Source: Phycisphaerales bacterium (GTDB lineage Bacteria; Planctomycetota; Phycisphaerae; Phycisphaerales; UBA1924). From it: DNA of 34,242 nt. Every line of letters begins with the position of its first letter. Positions within the stretch are counted from its first letter, which is position 1. The DNA lies in NCBI GenBank assembly GCA_020849105.1, contig JADLGW010000039.1, positions 1 through 34,242 of the forward strand, in the 5' to 3' direction. Below, in pieces: positions 16,426 through 24,308 of this stretch. Made by a program: the position numbers and the translations under genes. The notes under the pieces were generated by a model, which worked only from the letters and a program-made list of their open reading frames with translations, did no database searches and was not told the origin of the DNA.

Positions 16426-16992
16426 TTAGGCGAAGGCGGCCAGTTCCGCCGGTACCTCCCGGATTCCGCGGCGGCGGGCCTTGGCGACGGCGTACCGGAG
16501 CGAGCGGCGGACCCGGGTATGCACGGCCGGAGTGACGTTCAGGCCCTGGACCTCCATCTGCTTCAGGGCGAAGTCCCAGGCGTGGAACTCCTCCAGACAG
16601 CGCGGCCGGTAGCGGTTGAAGCCGATGGCGTGGTGGCCGATCTCGTGGAGAAAGATCGCGGCGGAGACCGGGCCGCGAGGGCGGGGGGCCTCGATCAAGC
16701 GTTTGACGGAGCCGTCGCGGTAGCGGAGTTCCCAGGCAATGCCGGACATCGAGGTGCGCCAGCGGCGCACGCGGACGCGGTACTGGTCCAGCATCTGGCG
16801 GGTGACCCGCTCGTACCGAGCCTCCATCGACTCCGCCGGGACCGAGCCGCGACGGGAGGCAACGAGGGGCCGCGGCGCAGAAGAAGGGGCGGATTCCTCG
16901 CTGTGGCTGCGCTCCGCACGATTCAGTTTCCGTCGCCCCGGCGGGGGCGCTGGGCGCTTCGGTTTCAGGAGATCCCAGAGGGTCTGGATCAT
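16426..16992 (-). CDS. HExxH putative metallopeptidase-like protein
   Basis: 188 aa, soluble, family not recognised. Residues 1-55 are basic and Pro-rich. The core has FLHEIGHHAIGFNRY with a zinc-type HExxH at His116-His120, then ECHA-like LEEFHAWDF with acidic candidates for a third ligand at Glu134/Glu135. The C-terminus is basic. The layout resembles a small gluzincin-type peptidase or an immA-like fold, but I cannot place it. Starting at the second Met (16992) gives an ATGA overlap with the fmt stop; the Met at 16999-17001 is also possible. Position directly after def and fmt hints at a role in protein N-terminal processing. That is context only. Confidence 0.75.
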   Translation of the reverse strand: MIQTLWDLLKPKRPAPPPGRRKLNRAERSHSEESAPSSAPRPLVASRRGSVPAESMEARYERVTRQMLDQYRVRVRRWRTSMSGIAWELRYRDGSVKRLIEAPRPRGPVSAAIFLHEIGHHAIGFNRYRPRCLEEFHAWDFALKQMEVQGLNVTPAVHTRVRRSLRYAVAKARRRGIREVPAELAAFA

Positions 16993-17921
16993 GGCTTCCA
17001 TGCCCCGAGCACTTCACCTTTGCGCACGCGGGCGCCCCGCGCGAACGCATCCCAGGTCATCGGACGCTTGCCCGCGGCCTGGACTTCCAGCAGCGACAGG
17101 AGTCCGGCACCGCAGGATATCAGCCCGAGGTGCGGGTCCGACACCGTGCCCCCCGGTGGTTCGCCCAGTCCTCCTGCCGGTTTCACCCGGAGGAGTTTCA
17201 GGGGTTGCCCGCGGAACCCGACCGTCACGCCCGGCCACGGGGTCAGCCCGTGTACGCGGCGTTGGCAGGCCACCGGGCTGGCCGCGAAGTCGACCCAGGC
17301 GTCGATCTTCGAGAGTTTGGGCGCCAGCGTGACCAGGGATTCGTCCTGGACCTCGCCGCGGAGGGTGCCCGCGGCGTGACGCGACAGTGCATCTTCGATG
17401 AGCACCGGGCCGTCGGCGGCGAGTTGATCGTGCAGTTCGCCGGCGGTCTGCATCGGGTCGATCACGCGGCGCGACCGGCCCAGCACCAGCCCGGCGTCCA
17501 TGCGGTCGGCGAGCGTGATGACGGAGTTGCCCGACTCCGCATCACCGGCGAGTACGGCCGCGTTGATCGGGGCCGCTCCGCGCCATCGCGGCAAGAGCGA
17601 GCCGTGCAGGTTGATCGCCAGCACCCCATCGAGAAGCGATGCCGACAACTTCTGGCCGAACGCCACCACGACCCACGCATCAGCCCTGAAAGCGCGGATC
17701 TCGGCGACCACGCGGGGCTCGTTCACGCGCTCGGGTTTCAGGACGCGGATGCCGCGCGCCGGAGCCTCCGCCCAGTCCGCGCAGGGGGTCGGCCGGTCGT
17801 GGTCCCCGCGGCCCGCCCGTCGGTCCGGCTGCGAGACCACGGCAACCAGGCGGTGCCGCTCGGCGAGCGCCGCCAGCGTGGGCACGCCGAACGCCCCGGA
17901 GCCGAAGAACACGATGTCCAC
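16989..17921 (-). CDS. fmt: Methionyl-tRNA formyltransferase
   Basis: 310 aa cytoplasmic enzyme that transfers a formyl group from 10-formyl-THF to Met-tRNA(fMet) for translation initiation. The N-terminal formyltransferase domain begins MDIVFFGSGAFGVPTL. The catalytic set is visible: Asn104 and His106 in NLHGSLLPRWRGAAP, and Asp142 in ADRMDAG. The C-terminal OB-like domain follows (about 205-310). The start is GTG 17921, three bases after the def stop, so def and fmt are an operon as in many bacteria. The stop overlaps the start of the HExxH gene. Length is normal. Confidence 0.97.
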   Translation of the reverse strand: MDIVFFGSGAFGVPTLAALAERHRLVAVVSQPDRRAGRGDHDRPTPCADWAEAPARGIRVLKPERVNEPRVVAEIRAFRADAWVVVAFGQKLSASLLDGVLAINLHGSLLPRWRGAAPINAAVLAGDAESGNSVITLADRMDAGLVLGRSRRVIDPMQTAGELHDQLAADGPVLIEDALSRHAAGTLRGEVQDESLVTLAPKLSKIDAWVDFAASPVACQRRVHGLTPWPGVTVGFRGQPLKLLRVKPAGGLGEPPGGTVSDPHLGLISCGAGLLSLLEVQAAGKRPMTWDAFARGARVRKGEVLGAWKP

Positions 17922-17924
17922 GGG

Positions 17925-18494
17925 CTAGCGACCCCCCCCGGCGGCCCCGCTCCGTTCCAGGTCGCGGATCGCGGCCCGGTTCCTCAGGCGGGCGGTCTGG
18001 CTCATCCGGTCCAGGATCAGCACACCGTCCAGGTGGTCGATTTCGTGCTGAAGGCACCGGGCGAGCAGGCCGGAGGCCCGGAATGTGAACTCCTGACCGG
18101 CCAGGTCGGTGGCGCGAACCGTGGCGACCTCCGGACGCAGCACTTCCCCGGTGATCTCCGGGATGCTCAGGCACCCCTCGTCGTATCCCACCGAGGGCCC
18201 GGCGAGCGCCGTGATGACCGGGTTCACGAAGACGACGGGCACGCGCGTGGCGCTGGGCGGTGACGACGCGGTGGATCGCTCCTCGTTCTCGGGCACATGG
18301 GCGACGAACAGACGCCACGAGAGGCCGACCTGTGGGGCCGCAAGGCCGACCCCCTCCGCCCGGTGCATGAGATCGATCATCCGCGCGGCGACCTCGCGAA
18401 CTTCCGGGGTCACGCCGCCGACGGGGGCGGCCTTCCGCCTCAGGACCGCCGCCGGGTACGTCACGATGTAGAGTTCGCCCGCGTTCACCGGCAT
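17925..18494 (-). CDS. def: Peptide deformylase
   Basis: 189 aa metalloenzyme that removes the N-formyl group from new proteins. All three motifs are present: GVGLAAPQVG starting at Gly48, EGCLS at 106-110 (metal ligand Cys108), and HEIDH at 150-154 (metal ligands His150 and His154, catalytic Glu151). ATG 18494 begins MPVNAGELYIV, a typical deformylase N-terminus; 18 further upstream in-frame codons look non-coding. A short Ser/Pro insertion (about 70-84, ERSTASSPPS) is an oddity of this copy. First gene of the def-fmt-HExxH operon, divergent from the TPR gene. Confidence 0.97.
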   Translation of the reverse strand: MPVNAGELYIVTYPAAVLRRKAAPVGGVTPEVREVAARMIDLMHRAEGVGLAAPQVGLSWRLFVAHVPENEERSTASSPPSATRVPVVFVNPVITALAGPSVGYDEGCLSIPEITGEVLRPEVATVRATDLAGQEFTFRASGLLARCLQHEIDHLDGVLILDRMSQTARLRNRAAIRDLERSGAAGGGR

Positions 18495-18552
18495 CGGAGC
18501 ATCGTAGAGTCCCGCCCCGCCCCACGCCCCGACCGCCCGGGCCCGCACGGGT

Positions 18553-18590
18553 TACAATCGGGTCTCGGGGCACGGGGATCGGCCTATATT
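18553..18590 (+). promoter_or_regulatory. Candidate promoter of the large TPR gene
   Basis: TATATT (18585-18590) is a good -10 hexamer. It would start transcription near 18597 and leave a leader of about 22 nt carrying the GAGGA Shine-Dalgarno. A second -10-like hexamer, TACAAT, lies at 18553-18558. Neither has a convincing -35, and AT-rich hexamers are rare in this DNA, which raises their weight a little. Confidence 0.35.
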
Positions 18591-18618
18591 GGGCTCGTCC
18601 GGAAGCGAGGAATCGACC

Positions 18619-20103
18619 TTGGCGTTATTCGGCAAGAAGAGTGCGACCGGCGCGGACGACGGGGGCGCTCCAAAGTTCCAGGTGCATGCCGAGCGGGCCC
18701 GCAGGTTCTTCGAGCACGCCCGCACCGTCCACGATGCGAGCAACTACGACTACGCGATGCAGTTGTGGCTCCGCGGGCTCCAGCAGGACCCGACGAGCAT
18801 GGCCGGGCTGGAGGGCTTCTTTGCATCGGCGGCCGCGTTCCTGGGCACCGGGGCCAAGTCCCCGAGCAAGGAGACGCTGAAACTCTTCGACAAGAAGGGT
18901 GATGTGGAGAGGTACGCGCTCGGGCTGCTCGACTGGGGCATGAGCCCGTTCGACGCGGGGCTCGCGGTCCGGGCGGCCGAGAACGGGGCGCGCCTGGGCG
19001 TGTCCGAGCCGGCGTTCTGGCTGGGGGAGCGGGCGCTGGGAGCGGCGTCACGCGAGAAGAAGCCGCGCAAGGACCACTACCTGAAGTTGATGGACATTTT
19101 CGCGTCCATCGGGTCATTCGATAAGGCTGTGCAATCGGGGGAGGCCGCCGTCCGGCTTGATCCGAGCGACGGGAGGTTGTCCGCGGACGTGCGGAACCTG
19201 GCCGCCCAGGCCGCGATGTCCAAGGGCGGGTTCGACAAGACCGGCGAGGCGGGCGGGTTCCGGCGGAACATCCGCGACGCCGACAAGCAACGGCAACTCA
19301 TCGAGGCCGAACAGATCGTCAAGAGCGACGAGGCGATCGACCGCCTGGTCGCCATCGCCGAGGGCGACTACCGCGCCCGGCCGGACGACGCGGCCGCGAC
19401 CACGCTGTACATCAAGCGGCTGCGCGAGCGCGGGCGCCCCGAGGACGAGAAGCGGGCGTACCAGGTCGCCACACAGGCGTACGAATCGCTCAAGGAGTTC
19501 CGCTTCCGGCAGATCGCCGGGGAGATCAAGCTGCGGCAGGCCGAACGCAAGGTCGGCGAGTATGTCGCCGCAGCCCAGGCCAGGCCGGACGACCCGACCG
19601 CCGTGGACAACGCGCGCCGGGCCAGGATCAAGTTCACGGAGATGGAGGTCGAGGAGTTCCGCGAGCGGGTCAGGGCCTACCCCACAGACCTGGCGGCCAA
19701 GTACGAACTCGGGCGCCGCTACAACCAACTCGGTCAGTACGACGAGGCGATCCCCCTGCTCCAGTTGTGCAAGGAGGACGCGAAACTGCGCGTCGATTCG
19801 CTCGCCCTGCTCGGGGCCGCGTTCGTCGCGACCGGCTATGTGGATGAAGCGATCTATACCCTCCGCGAAGCCCGGCAGCACCACAAGATCGAGAACGACG
19901 AACTGGGGCTGGAACTGCAGTACAGCCTGCTCACGGCGCTGCAGACCAAGGGCGGGCAGGACCGCGACCTCCCCAGCGCCGAGGAGGCGGACAAACTCGC
20001 GTCCTCGATCATGATGCAGCAGTTCAACTTCAAGGACGTGCGGGCGCGACGCGACGCGATCAAGAAACTGATCGGCGAACTGAAGCGGGGCGACGCGGCG
20101 TAG
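18619..20103 (+). CDS. TPR-repeat protein, function unknown
   Basis: 494 aa, no signal peptide. Several tetratricopeptide-like helical pairs are spread through it (about 20-60, 120-180, 265-345 and 355-420, for example LAAKYELGRRYNQLGQYDEA). It ends in a basic helix (RRDAIKKLIGELKRGD). The start TTG 18619 (MALFGKKS) is preferred because GAGGA lies 7 bases upstream and the hydrophobic-basic start looks natural; an in-frame start at 18589 would add ten residues without a ribosome site. It is probably a scaffold. Homologous TPR proteins are common in planctomycetes, but I cannot name a partner. It is monocistronic and convergent with groES. Confidence 0.9.
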   Translation: MALFGKKSATGADDGGAPKFQVHAERARRFFEHARTVHDASNYDYAMQLWLRGLQQDPTSMAGLEGFFASAAAFLGTGAKSPSKETLKLFDKKGDVERYALGLLDWGMSPFDAGLAVRAAENGARLGVSEPAFWLGERALGAASREKKPRKDHYLKLMDIFASIGSFDKAVQSGEAAVRLDPSDGRLSADVRNLAAQAAMSKGGFDKTGEAGGFRRNIRDADKQRQLIEAEQIVKSDEAIDRLVAIAEGDYRARPDDAAATTLYIKRLRERGRPEDEKRAYQVATQAYESLKEFRFRQIAGEIKLRQAERKVGEYVAAAQARPDDPTAVDNARRARIKFTEMEVEEFRERVRAYPTDLAAKYELGRRYNQLGQYDEAIPLLQLCKEDAKLRVDSLALLGAAFVATGYVDEAIYTLREARQHHKIENDELGLELQYSLLTALQTKGGQDRDLPSAEEADKLASSIMMQQFNFKDVRARRDAIKKLIGELKRGDAA

Positions 20104-20116
20104 GGCGCGGGCGCCG

Positions 20117-20458
20117 CTACTCCGCGTCCCGCCGGAACACCGCCACCACGTCCTCCACCGGAACGACGAAGAGGCGGTTGTCACCCTCAAAGTCCACCGG
20201 CACCGCGTGTTTCGGGTGGAAGAGCACCCGGTCGTAACGCTGGATCGGGTAGTCCTTGTCCGCGGCGACCTGGGCGGCGACGGCGACCACGCGCCCGGTC
20301 AGCGTCGGGATCTCCATCTTGTCCGGCAGGTGGATCCCGCTCTTGGTCTGCTTCTTGTCCTCATCCTTGCGGATCAGAACCCGCTTGCCGACCGGCTCGA
20401 CGGTTTCCAGTGCCTTGGCGGCCGATGGCTTGGGGGCCGGGTTGGGTGGCGTGGCCAT
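20117..20458 (-). CDS. groES: GroES-family co-chaperonin (solo copy)
   Basis: 113 aa. It has the Cpn10 fold pattern: KRVLIRKDE, the mobile-loop segment with SGIHLPD, then GRVVAVAAQV and YDRVLFHP, ending VPVEDVVAVF. The N-terminus carries about 15 extra Pro/Ala-rich residues. It is divergent from canonical GroES and there is no groEL beside it, so it is probably a second co-chaperonin copy that pairs with a GroEL encoded elsewhere, or has drifted in function. ATG 20458 has almost no leader if the shared -10 described separately is used. It converges on the TPR gene with a 13-bp gap. Confidence 0.9.
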   Translation of the reverse strand: MATPPNPAPKPSAAKALETVEPVGKRVLIRKDEDKKQTKSGIHLPDKMEIPTLTGRVVAVAAQVAADKDYPIQRYDRVLFHPKHAVPVDFEGDNRLFVVPVEDVVAVFRRDAE

Positions 20459-20478
20459 GAGCGTGTATTCTACGGCCT
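20459..20478. promoter_or_regulatory. Shared bidirectional -10 element between groES and apt
   Basis: The entire 20-bp spacer between two divergent start codons contains one AT-rich island, TATTCTA (20466-20472). Read rightward it gives TATTCT (20466-20471); read leftward it gives TAGAAT (20472-20467). Both are acceptable -10 hexamers. From each, transcription would begin at or within about 2 bases of the start codon (apt GTG 20479, groES ATG 20458), so both messages would be leaderless. No -35 match stands out on either side. Confidence 0.5.
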
Positions 20479-20997
20479 GTGCGGCAACTCTACGACCTGA
20501 TCCGCGACGTCCCGGACTTCCCGAAACCGGGGATCGTGTTCAAGGACTTCACGCCCCTGCTGGCGGACCCGCGGGGCCTGGCTCTGGCGGTGGAACTGAT
20601 GGCGAGCCCGTTCCGCGGGCGGCGCGTGGACCTGGTGGTGGGAGCGGAGAGCCGCGGGTTCATCTTCGGGACCGCCGTGGCCCAGGCGCTCTCGGCGGGG
20701 TTCGTGCCCGTGCGGAAGAAGGGGAAACTGCCGCGGGCTGTGCGCGGGGCGGACTACACGCTCGAGTACGGGCAGGACCGGCTGGAGGTGCACAGCGATG
20801 CACTGGCGGCCGGGCAGCGGGTGCTGCTGGTCGACGACCTACTGGCGACGGGTGGGACGCTGGCGGCGTGCGGAGAGTTGCTGCGCCAGACGGAGTCGGA
20901 CCTGGTCGGCGTGAGCGTCCTGATCGAACTGGCGTTCCTGAACGGGCGCGAGCGCATACGCCACCTGGGCGAACTGCACGCGGTGCTGAGGTACTAA
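20479..20997 (+). CDS. apt: Adenine phosphoribosyltransferase
   Basis: 172 aa purine-salvage enzyme that makes AMP from adenine and PRPP. It begins with the family's RDVPDFPKPGIVFKD segment (residues 9-23). The PRPP loop is VLLVDDLLATGGT (115-127) and the base-binding region has GAESRGFIFG. GTG 20479 is chosen because it gives the canonical N-terminus and no upstream start fits. There is no Shine-Dalgarno upstream; only 20 bases separate it from groES on the other strand. Its TAA stop (20995-20997) overlaps the aroA stop on the opposite strand. Confidence 0.97.
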   Translation: MRQLYDLIRDVPDFPKPGIVFKDFTPLLADPRGLALAVELMASPFRGRRVDLVVGAESRGFIFGTAVAQALSAGFVPVRKKGKLPRAVRGADYTLEYGQDRLEVHSDALAAGQRVLLVDDLLATGGTLAACGELLRQTESDLVGVSVLIELAFLNGRERIRHLGELHAVLRY

Positions 20998-22349
20998 CCC
21001 GTGAGCCCGGCCAGGTCATGCCAGAAGCCCGGGTACGTCTTGGCGACGCAGCCGGGATTGCGGATGAGCGTGTTCGGCCGGCGCAGCCCGATCAGTGCCA
21101 GGGACATTGCCACGCGATGGTCGTTGTAGGTTCCGAAGGCGACCCGGGACGCGCCGGCGGAGCAGTCCAGACCAGCCCGCGGCGGCGTGATCGTCGCCGT
21201 CGCCCCGTCCGCGTGCACGTCAACCCTGACGGAGATCCGGGCGAGTTCGGTCGAGAGTGCGGCGAGGCGGTCGGACTCCTTGCCCCGCAGCGTCCCGAGC
21301 CCACTCAGGACGCTCGCGCCGTCCGCAAAGCAGGCCACCGCGGCGACGGTCAGGGCCGCGTCGGGCATGTCGGAGAAGTCCGCCATGACCGGGCACAGCC
21401 GCGGCGGCCCGGCGGCCTCGATGCTGCCGTCGCCCCAGGCAACGCCCGCACCCATGCGTGAGAGCACGTCCGGCAGGAGCGCGTCGCCCTGGAGCGAGCG
21501 GCGCGACAGCCCCTCGACGCGAACACGCGAGCCGGGCGAGAGAGCGGCCAGCGCCCACCAATAGCCGGCGCTGGAGGCGTCCGGCTCGATGTCGATCGTG
21601 AACGCAGGCGGGCCGGGCGGGGGTGCCCCCACCCTGATCGTGCGCAGGTCTTCGCTGGTGCGCACGCCGACACCGACCCGGTCGAGCAGCGCCACCGTCA
21701 TGCGGACGTACGAGGCGCTCGGGAGCCGCCCGGTCACGCGCACGGTCAGCCCGCCCGGCAGGAACGGGGCCGCGAGCAGGAGCCCGGAGATCACCTGGCC
21801 CGAGGAAGGGGATTCGAGCGCAACGGTGGCGCCGGCGGGCAGTGCGACCGGCGGCGTCACGCGGAGCGGGAGGCATCCTGCCGAGCCGAGGAACTCGGCG
21901 CGTGCGCCGAGTTGCCCGAGCGCTTCAGGCAGGCCGTCCATCGGACGCTCACGCAGGCGCGGCCCGCCCGTGATGATGACCGGAGACAGCGACAGGACCG
22001 CGGCCGCCGTCAGGAAGCGGGCGCATGTCCCGGACTCGCCCGCGTCGAGTTCCATCAGCCCCGATCTGCAGCGCCCGCCCACGCCCCGGATGCGGAGGTG
22101 GTCGTCGCCGCGCCTCACCGTGGCGCCGAGCCGTGTCACCGCCGTGATCATCCGCTCCGTATCGTCCGCGCCCAGCAGCGGCGCCCGGAGCACCGACTCG
22201 CCATGGGCGAGCGCGGCCAGCAGGATGGCCCGGTTGGTGATGCTCCTGGACCCCGGCGGGCGGATGGTGCCGTGCGCCGGGTGGCGGAGCAGCGGCACGG
22301 GATACGGGTCCGAGACGCCGCGGTCCGGGGCGCTGGCGGGCGTGTTCAC
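20994..22349 (-). CDS. aroA: 3-phosphoshikimate 1-carboxyvinyltransferase (EPSP synthase)
   Basis: 451 aa enzyme of the shikimate pathway joining shikimate-3-phosphate and PEP. Family landmarks seen: PGSRSITNRA (32-41), ESGTCARFLTA, LRERPMDGL, ESPSSGQVISGLL, EPDASSAGYWWA, RGKESDRLAAL and TYNDHRVAMSLAL. The near-invariant Lys of PGSKS, which contacts substrate, is Arg35 here. The start is GTG 22349; no strong Shine-Dalgarno. It is the last gene of the minus-strand glycan block, 15 bp after rmlD, an unusual place for an aromatic pathway gene and probably only a transcriptional passenger. It converges on apt with overlapping stops. Confidence 0.95.
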   Translation of the reverse strand: MNTPASAPDRGVSDPYPVPLLRHPAHGTIRPPGSRSITNRAILLAALAHGESVLRAPLLGADDTERMITAVTRLGATVRRGDDHLRIRGVGGRCRSGLMELDAGESGTCARFLTAAAVLSLSPVIITGGPRLRERPMDGLPEALGQLGARAEFLGSAGCLPLRVTPPVALPAGATVALESPSSGQVISGLLLAAPFLPGGLTVRVTGRLPSASYVRMTVALLDRVGVGVRTSEDLRTIRVGAPPPGPPAFTIDIEPDASSAGYWWALAALSPGSRVRVEGLSRRSLQGDALLPDVLSRMGAGVAWGDGSIEAAGPPRLCPVMADFSDMPDAALTVAAVACFADGASVLSGLGTLRGKESDRLAALSTELARISVRVDVHADGATATITPPRAGLDCSAGASRVAFGTYNDHRVAMSLALIGLRRPNTLIRNPGCVAKTYPGFWHDLAGLTG

Positions 22350-22364
22350 GGAGGATCGTAACGC

Positions 22365-23237
22365 TCACCCCGCGCGGTGGCCTTTGGCTCGAAGGTAGCG
22401 GTCCAAAGCGTCGTGCCAGTGAGGGATGGGCCCGACCAGGGCGGCGAGTTTCGTGTTGTCCATCACGCTGAATGCGGGACGCTGGGCGGGGAGAGGGAAG
22501 GCGGTGGCGGGGATGGACTCGACCGCCGCACTCACGCCGGCACGCTCGATGATGCGCGATGCGAACTCGAACCAGGACGCCCGGCCGCTGTTCACCGCGT
22601 GGTAAGTGCCCGGGGGAACTCTCTTGGTGAGCGAGAGGAGGATGAGGCGTGCAACCTCCGCCGTGCCGGTGGGCGACATGAACTGGTCGCCGATCACCCG
22701 CAGTTGCCCCTTCTCTTTGCCAAACCGGATCATCGTCTCGACGAAGTTGCCGCCCTTGCCGCTGGCGCCCGCGACGCCGAAGAGGGACGCGACACGGAAG
22801 ATGAGCAGGTCGTTGCACACACTCCGGGCCAGCGCTTCCCCCATTGCCTTGCTCGCGCCGTAGACGTTGAGCGGCCCGGTCGGGTCGCTCTCGACATAGG
22901 GCCGCTTGGAGAGCCCGTCAAAGACGTAATCGGTCGAGATGTGGAGAAAACGGGCGCTCGCCCTTGCGCACGCCCTGGCGAGTTCACGCACGGCGAACGC
23001 GTTCACGGTCATCGCCGCCTGCGCGTTGCCCTCCACCTCGTCGGTCTTGTGGTAACTGGTGCAGTTCACCAGCGCATCGAACGAGCGGGACGCCAGCGCG
23101 GGCTGGATGGCGCCCGCCTGGGATACGTCCAGGTCCGATCTCGGCACCGGCTCGATCGTGACGCCGGGGAAGGCCGCGGCCGCGGCCCGCAGGTCTGTCC
23201 CCAACTGGCCGGCCGGTCCGAGCAGGAGGATGCGCAT
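22365..23237 (-). CDS. rmlD: dTDP-4-dehydrorhamnose reductase
   Basis: 290 aa extended SDR that would perform the last step of dTDP-L-rhamnose synthesis. The N-terminal NAD(P) loop is GPAGQLG (7-13), STDYVFDG spans 101-108, and the catalytic Tyr126-Lys130 pair lies in YGASK. ATG 23237 is chosen because MRILLLGPAGQLG is the standard N-terminus; upstream in-frame codons overlap the epimerase tail. It starts 5 bases after the upstream stop. Neither rmlA nor rmlB is in the window. Confidence 0.93.
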   Translation of the reverse strand: MRILLLGPAGQLGTDLRAAAAAFPGVTIEPVPRSDLDVSQAGAIQPALASRSFDALVNCTSYHKTDEVEGNAQAAMTVNAFAVRELARACARASARFLHISTDYVFDGLSKRPYVESDPTGPLNVYGASKAMGEALARSVCNDLLIFRVASLFGVAGASGKGGNFVETMIRFGKEKGQLRVIGDQFMSPTGTAEVARLILLSLTKRVPPGTYHAVNSGRASWFEFASRIIERAGVSAAVESIPATAFPLPAQRPAFSVMDNTKLAALVGPIPHWHDALDRYLRAKGHRAG

Positions 23238-23242
23238 GGCGG

Positions 23243-24274
23243 TCAACTCCCGATATCCAGCATCCCGCCGTACATCGCGGCCCGGCTGGTGATCTTGTAC
23301 CAGGCGTCCAGGTCTTTGTACCACTGGAGCGTGATGGTGCGGGCGTCCTTCTTGAGGTCGCCCTTCTCGATGCGCTGGTAGATCTCACGGACGCCGTCCT
23401 CGGCCCGCAACCGGGCCTTGAAGCCCAGGGCCTCGACCTTGTCGAAGTTCACGCGGTACGAGCGGTTGTCGGGGTCGCCGTACCACTCGATCTCCACCGG
23501 CTTGGGGATGGTCCCGGCCACGAGTTCGGCCAGCGGCTTCAGTTGGTAGTTGTTCTCGTCGGAGCCGATGTTGAAGATCTGGCCGTTGATCTTCTTCGTG
23601 TCCGCAAACTCCAGCATGAAGATCTGGGCGGCGGCGGTGTCGCGGACGTGGACCATCGGCCTCCACTGTGTGCCGTCGCGGAGGAGCGGGAGTTTGCCGG
23701 TGGTCCACGCCCCGTAGGTCATGCCGTTGATCGCAAGGTCGAAGCGCATCCGGGGGGAGTAGCCATAGACGGTGGACTGCCGGAGCACGACAACCGTGAA
23801 GTTGCCGTCCGCCAGCGGCAGCACGTCCTGCTCCGCCCGGCCGTTGGCCTTGGCGTAGGTGGTGAGCGGGTTGATCGTGTGCTTCTCGGTGCAGATCACG
23901 CCCTCGTCCTGGAAGCCGTAGATGCTGCACGAGGAGGGCAGGACGTAGCGTGTGCAGCCGGCCTGTTTGGCGAGCCTGGCGGCCCGGGCCCTCGCCTCGT
24001 GGTTGATCTGCCAGGTGGCGTGCTCGTACAACTCACCGCTGGGGTCGTTGCTGACGGCGGCCAGGTCGATGACAAAGTCAATCCCCCTGAAGTGCTCCGG
24101 CGTCAGTTTCCGGGTGTCCTCCTTCACGCGCTCCAGCCCCGCGTGCTCCGGGAGGAGTTCCGGACCGAAGAAATACCGGTCGACGGCCCGGACTCCGTAG
24201 CCCTTCTGCAGGAGCATGGGGACGAGCGAAGTACCGATATACCCGCCGGCGCCGGTGACCAGAACACGCTTCAT
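23243..24274 (-). CDS. NAD-dependent nucleotide-sugar epimerase/dehydratase (SDR)
   Basis: 343 aa extended SDR. The Rossmann loop is TGAGGYIG (7-14), the Ser region LPSSCSIYGF (112-121), and the catalytic Tyr140 lies in TTYAKANGRAEQD. The usual YxxxK lysine position (144) is Asn, with a Lys at 142. The C-terminus contains a substrate region with WRPMVHVRDTA and FNIGSDENNYQL, as in family members acting on UDP- or GDP-sugars. It is not a typical RmlB. The substrate cannot be assigned. It lies between rmlC and rmlD in the same operon. Confidence 0.88.
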   Translation of the reverse strand: MKRVLVTGAGGYIGTSLVPMLLQKGYGVRAVDRYFFGPELLPEHAGLERVKEDTRKLTPEHFRGIDFVIDLAAVSNDPSGELYEHATWQINHEARARAARLAKQAGCTRYVLPSSCSIYGFQDEGVICTEKHTINPLTTYAKANGRAEQDVLPLADGNFTVVVLRQSTVYGYSPRMRFDLAINGMTYGAWTTGKLPLLRDGTQWRPMVHVRDTAAAQIFMLEFADTKKINGQIFNIGSDENNYQLKPLAELVAGTIPKPVEIEWYGDPDNRSYRVNFDKVEALGFKARLRAEDGVREIYQRIEKGDLKKDARTITLQWYKDLDAWYKITSRAAMYGGMLDIGS

Positions 24275-24308
24275 GGGGAATCACTCCGTTGATCGTGCGG
24301 AACTGCGT

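Noticed and set aside
20104..20115. GGCGC-GG-GCGCC hairpin as a bidirectional terminator
   Set aside because: Five-pair stem, two-base loop and no T run; common by chance at this GC level.
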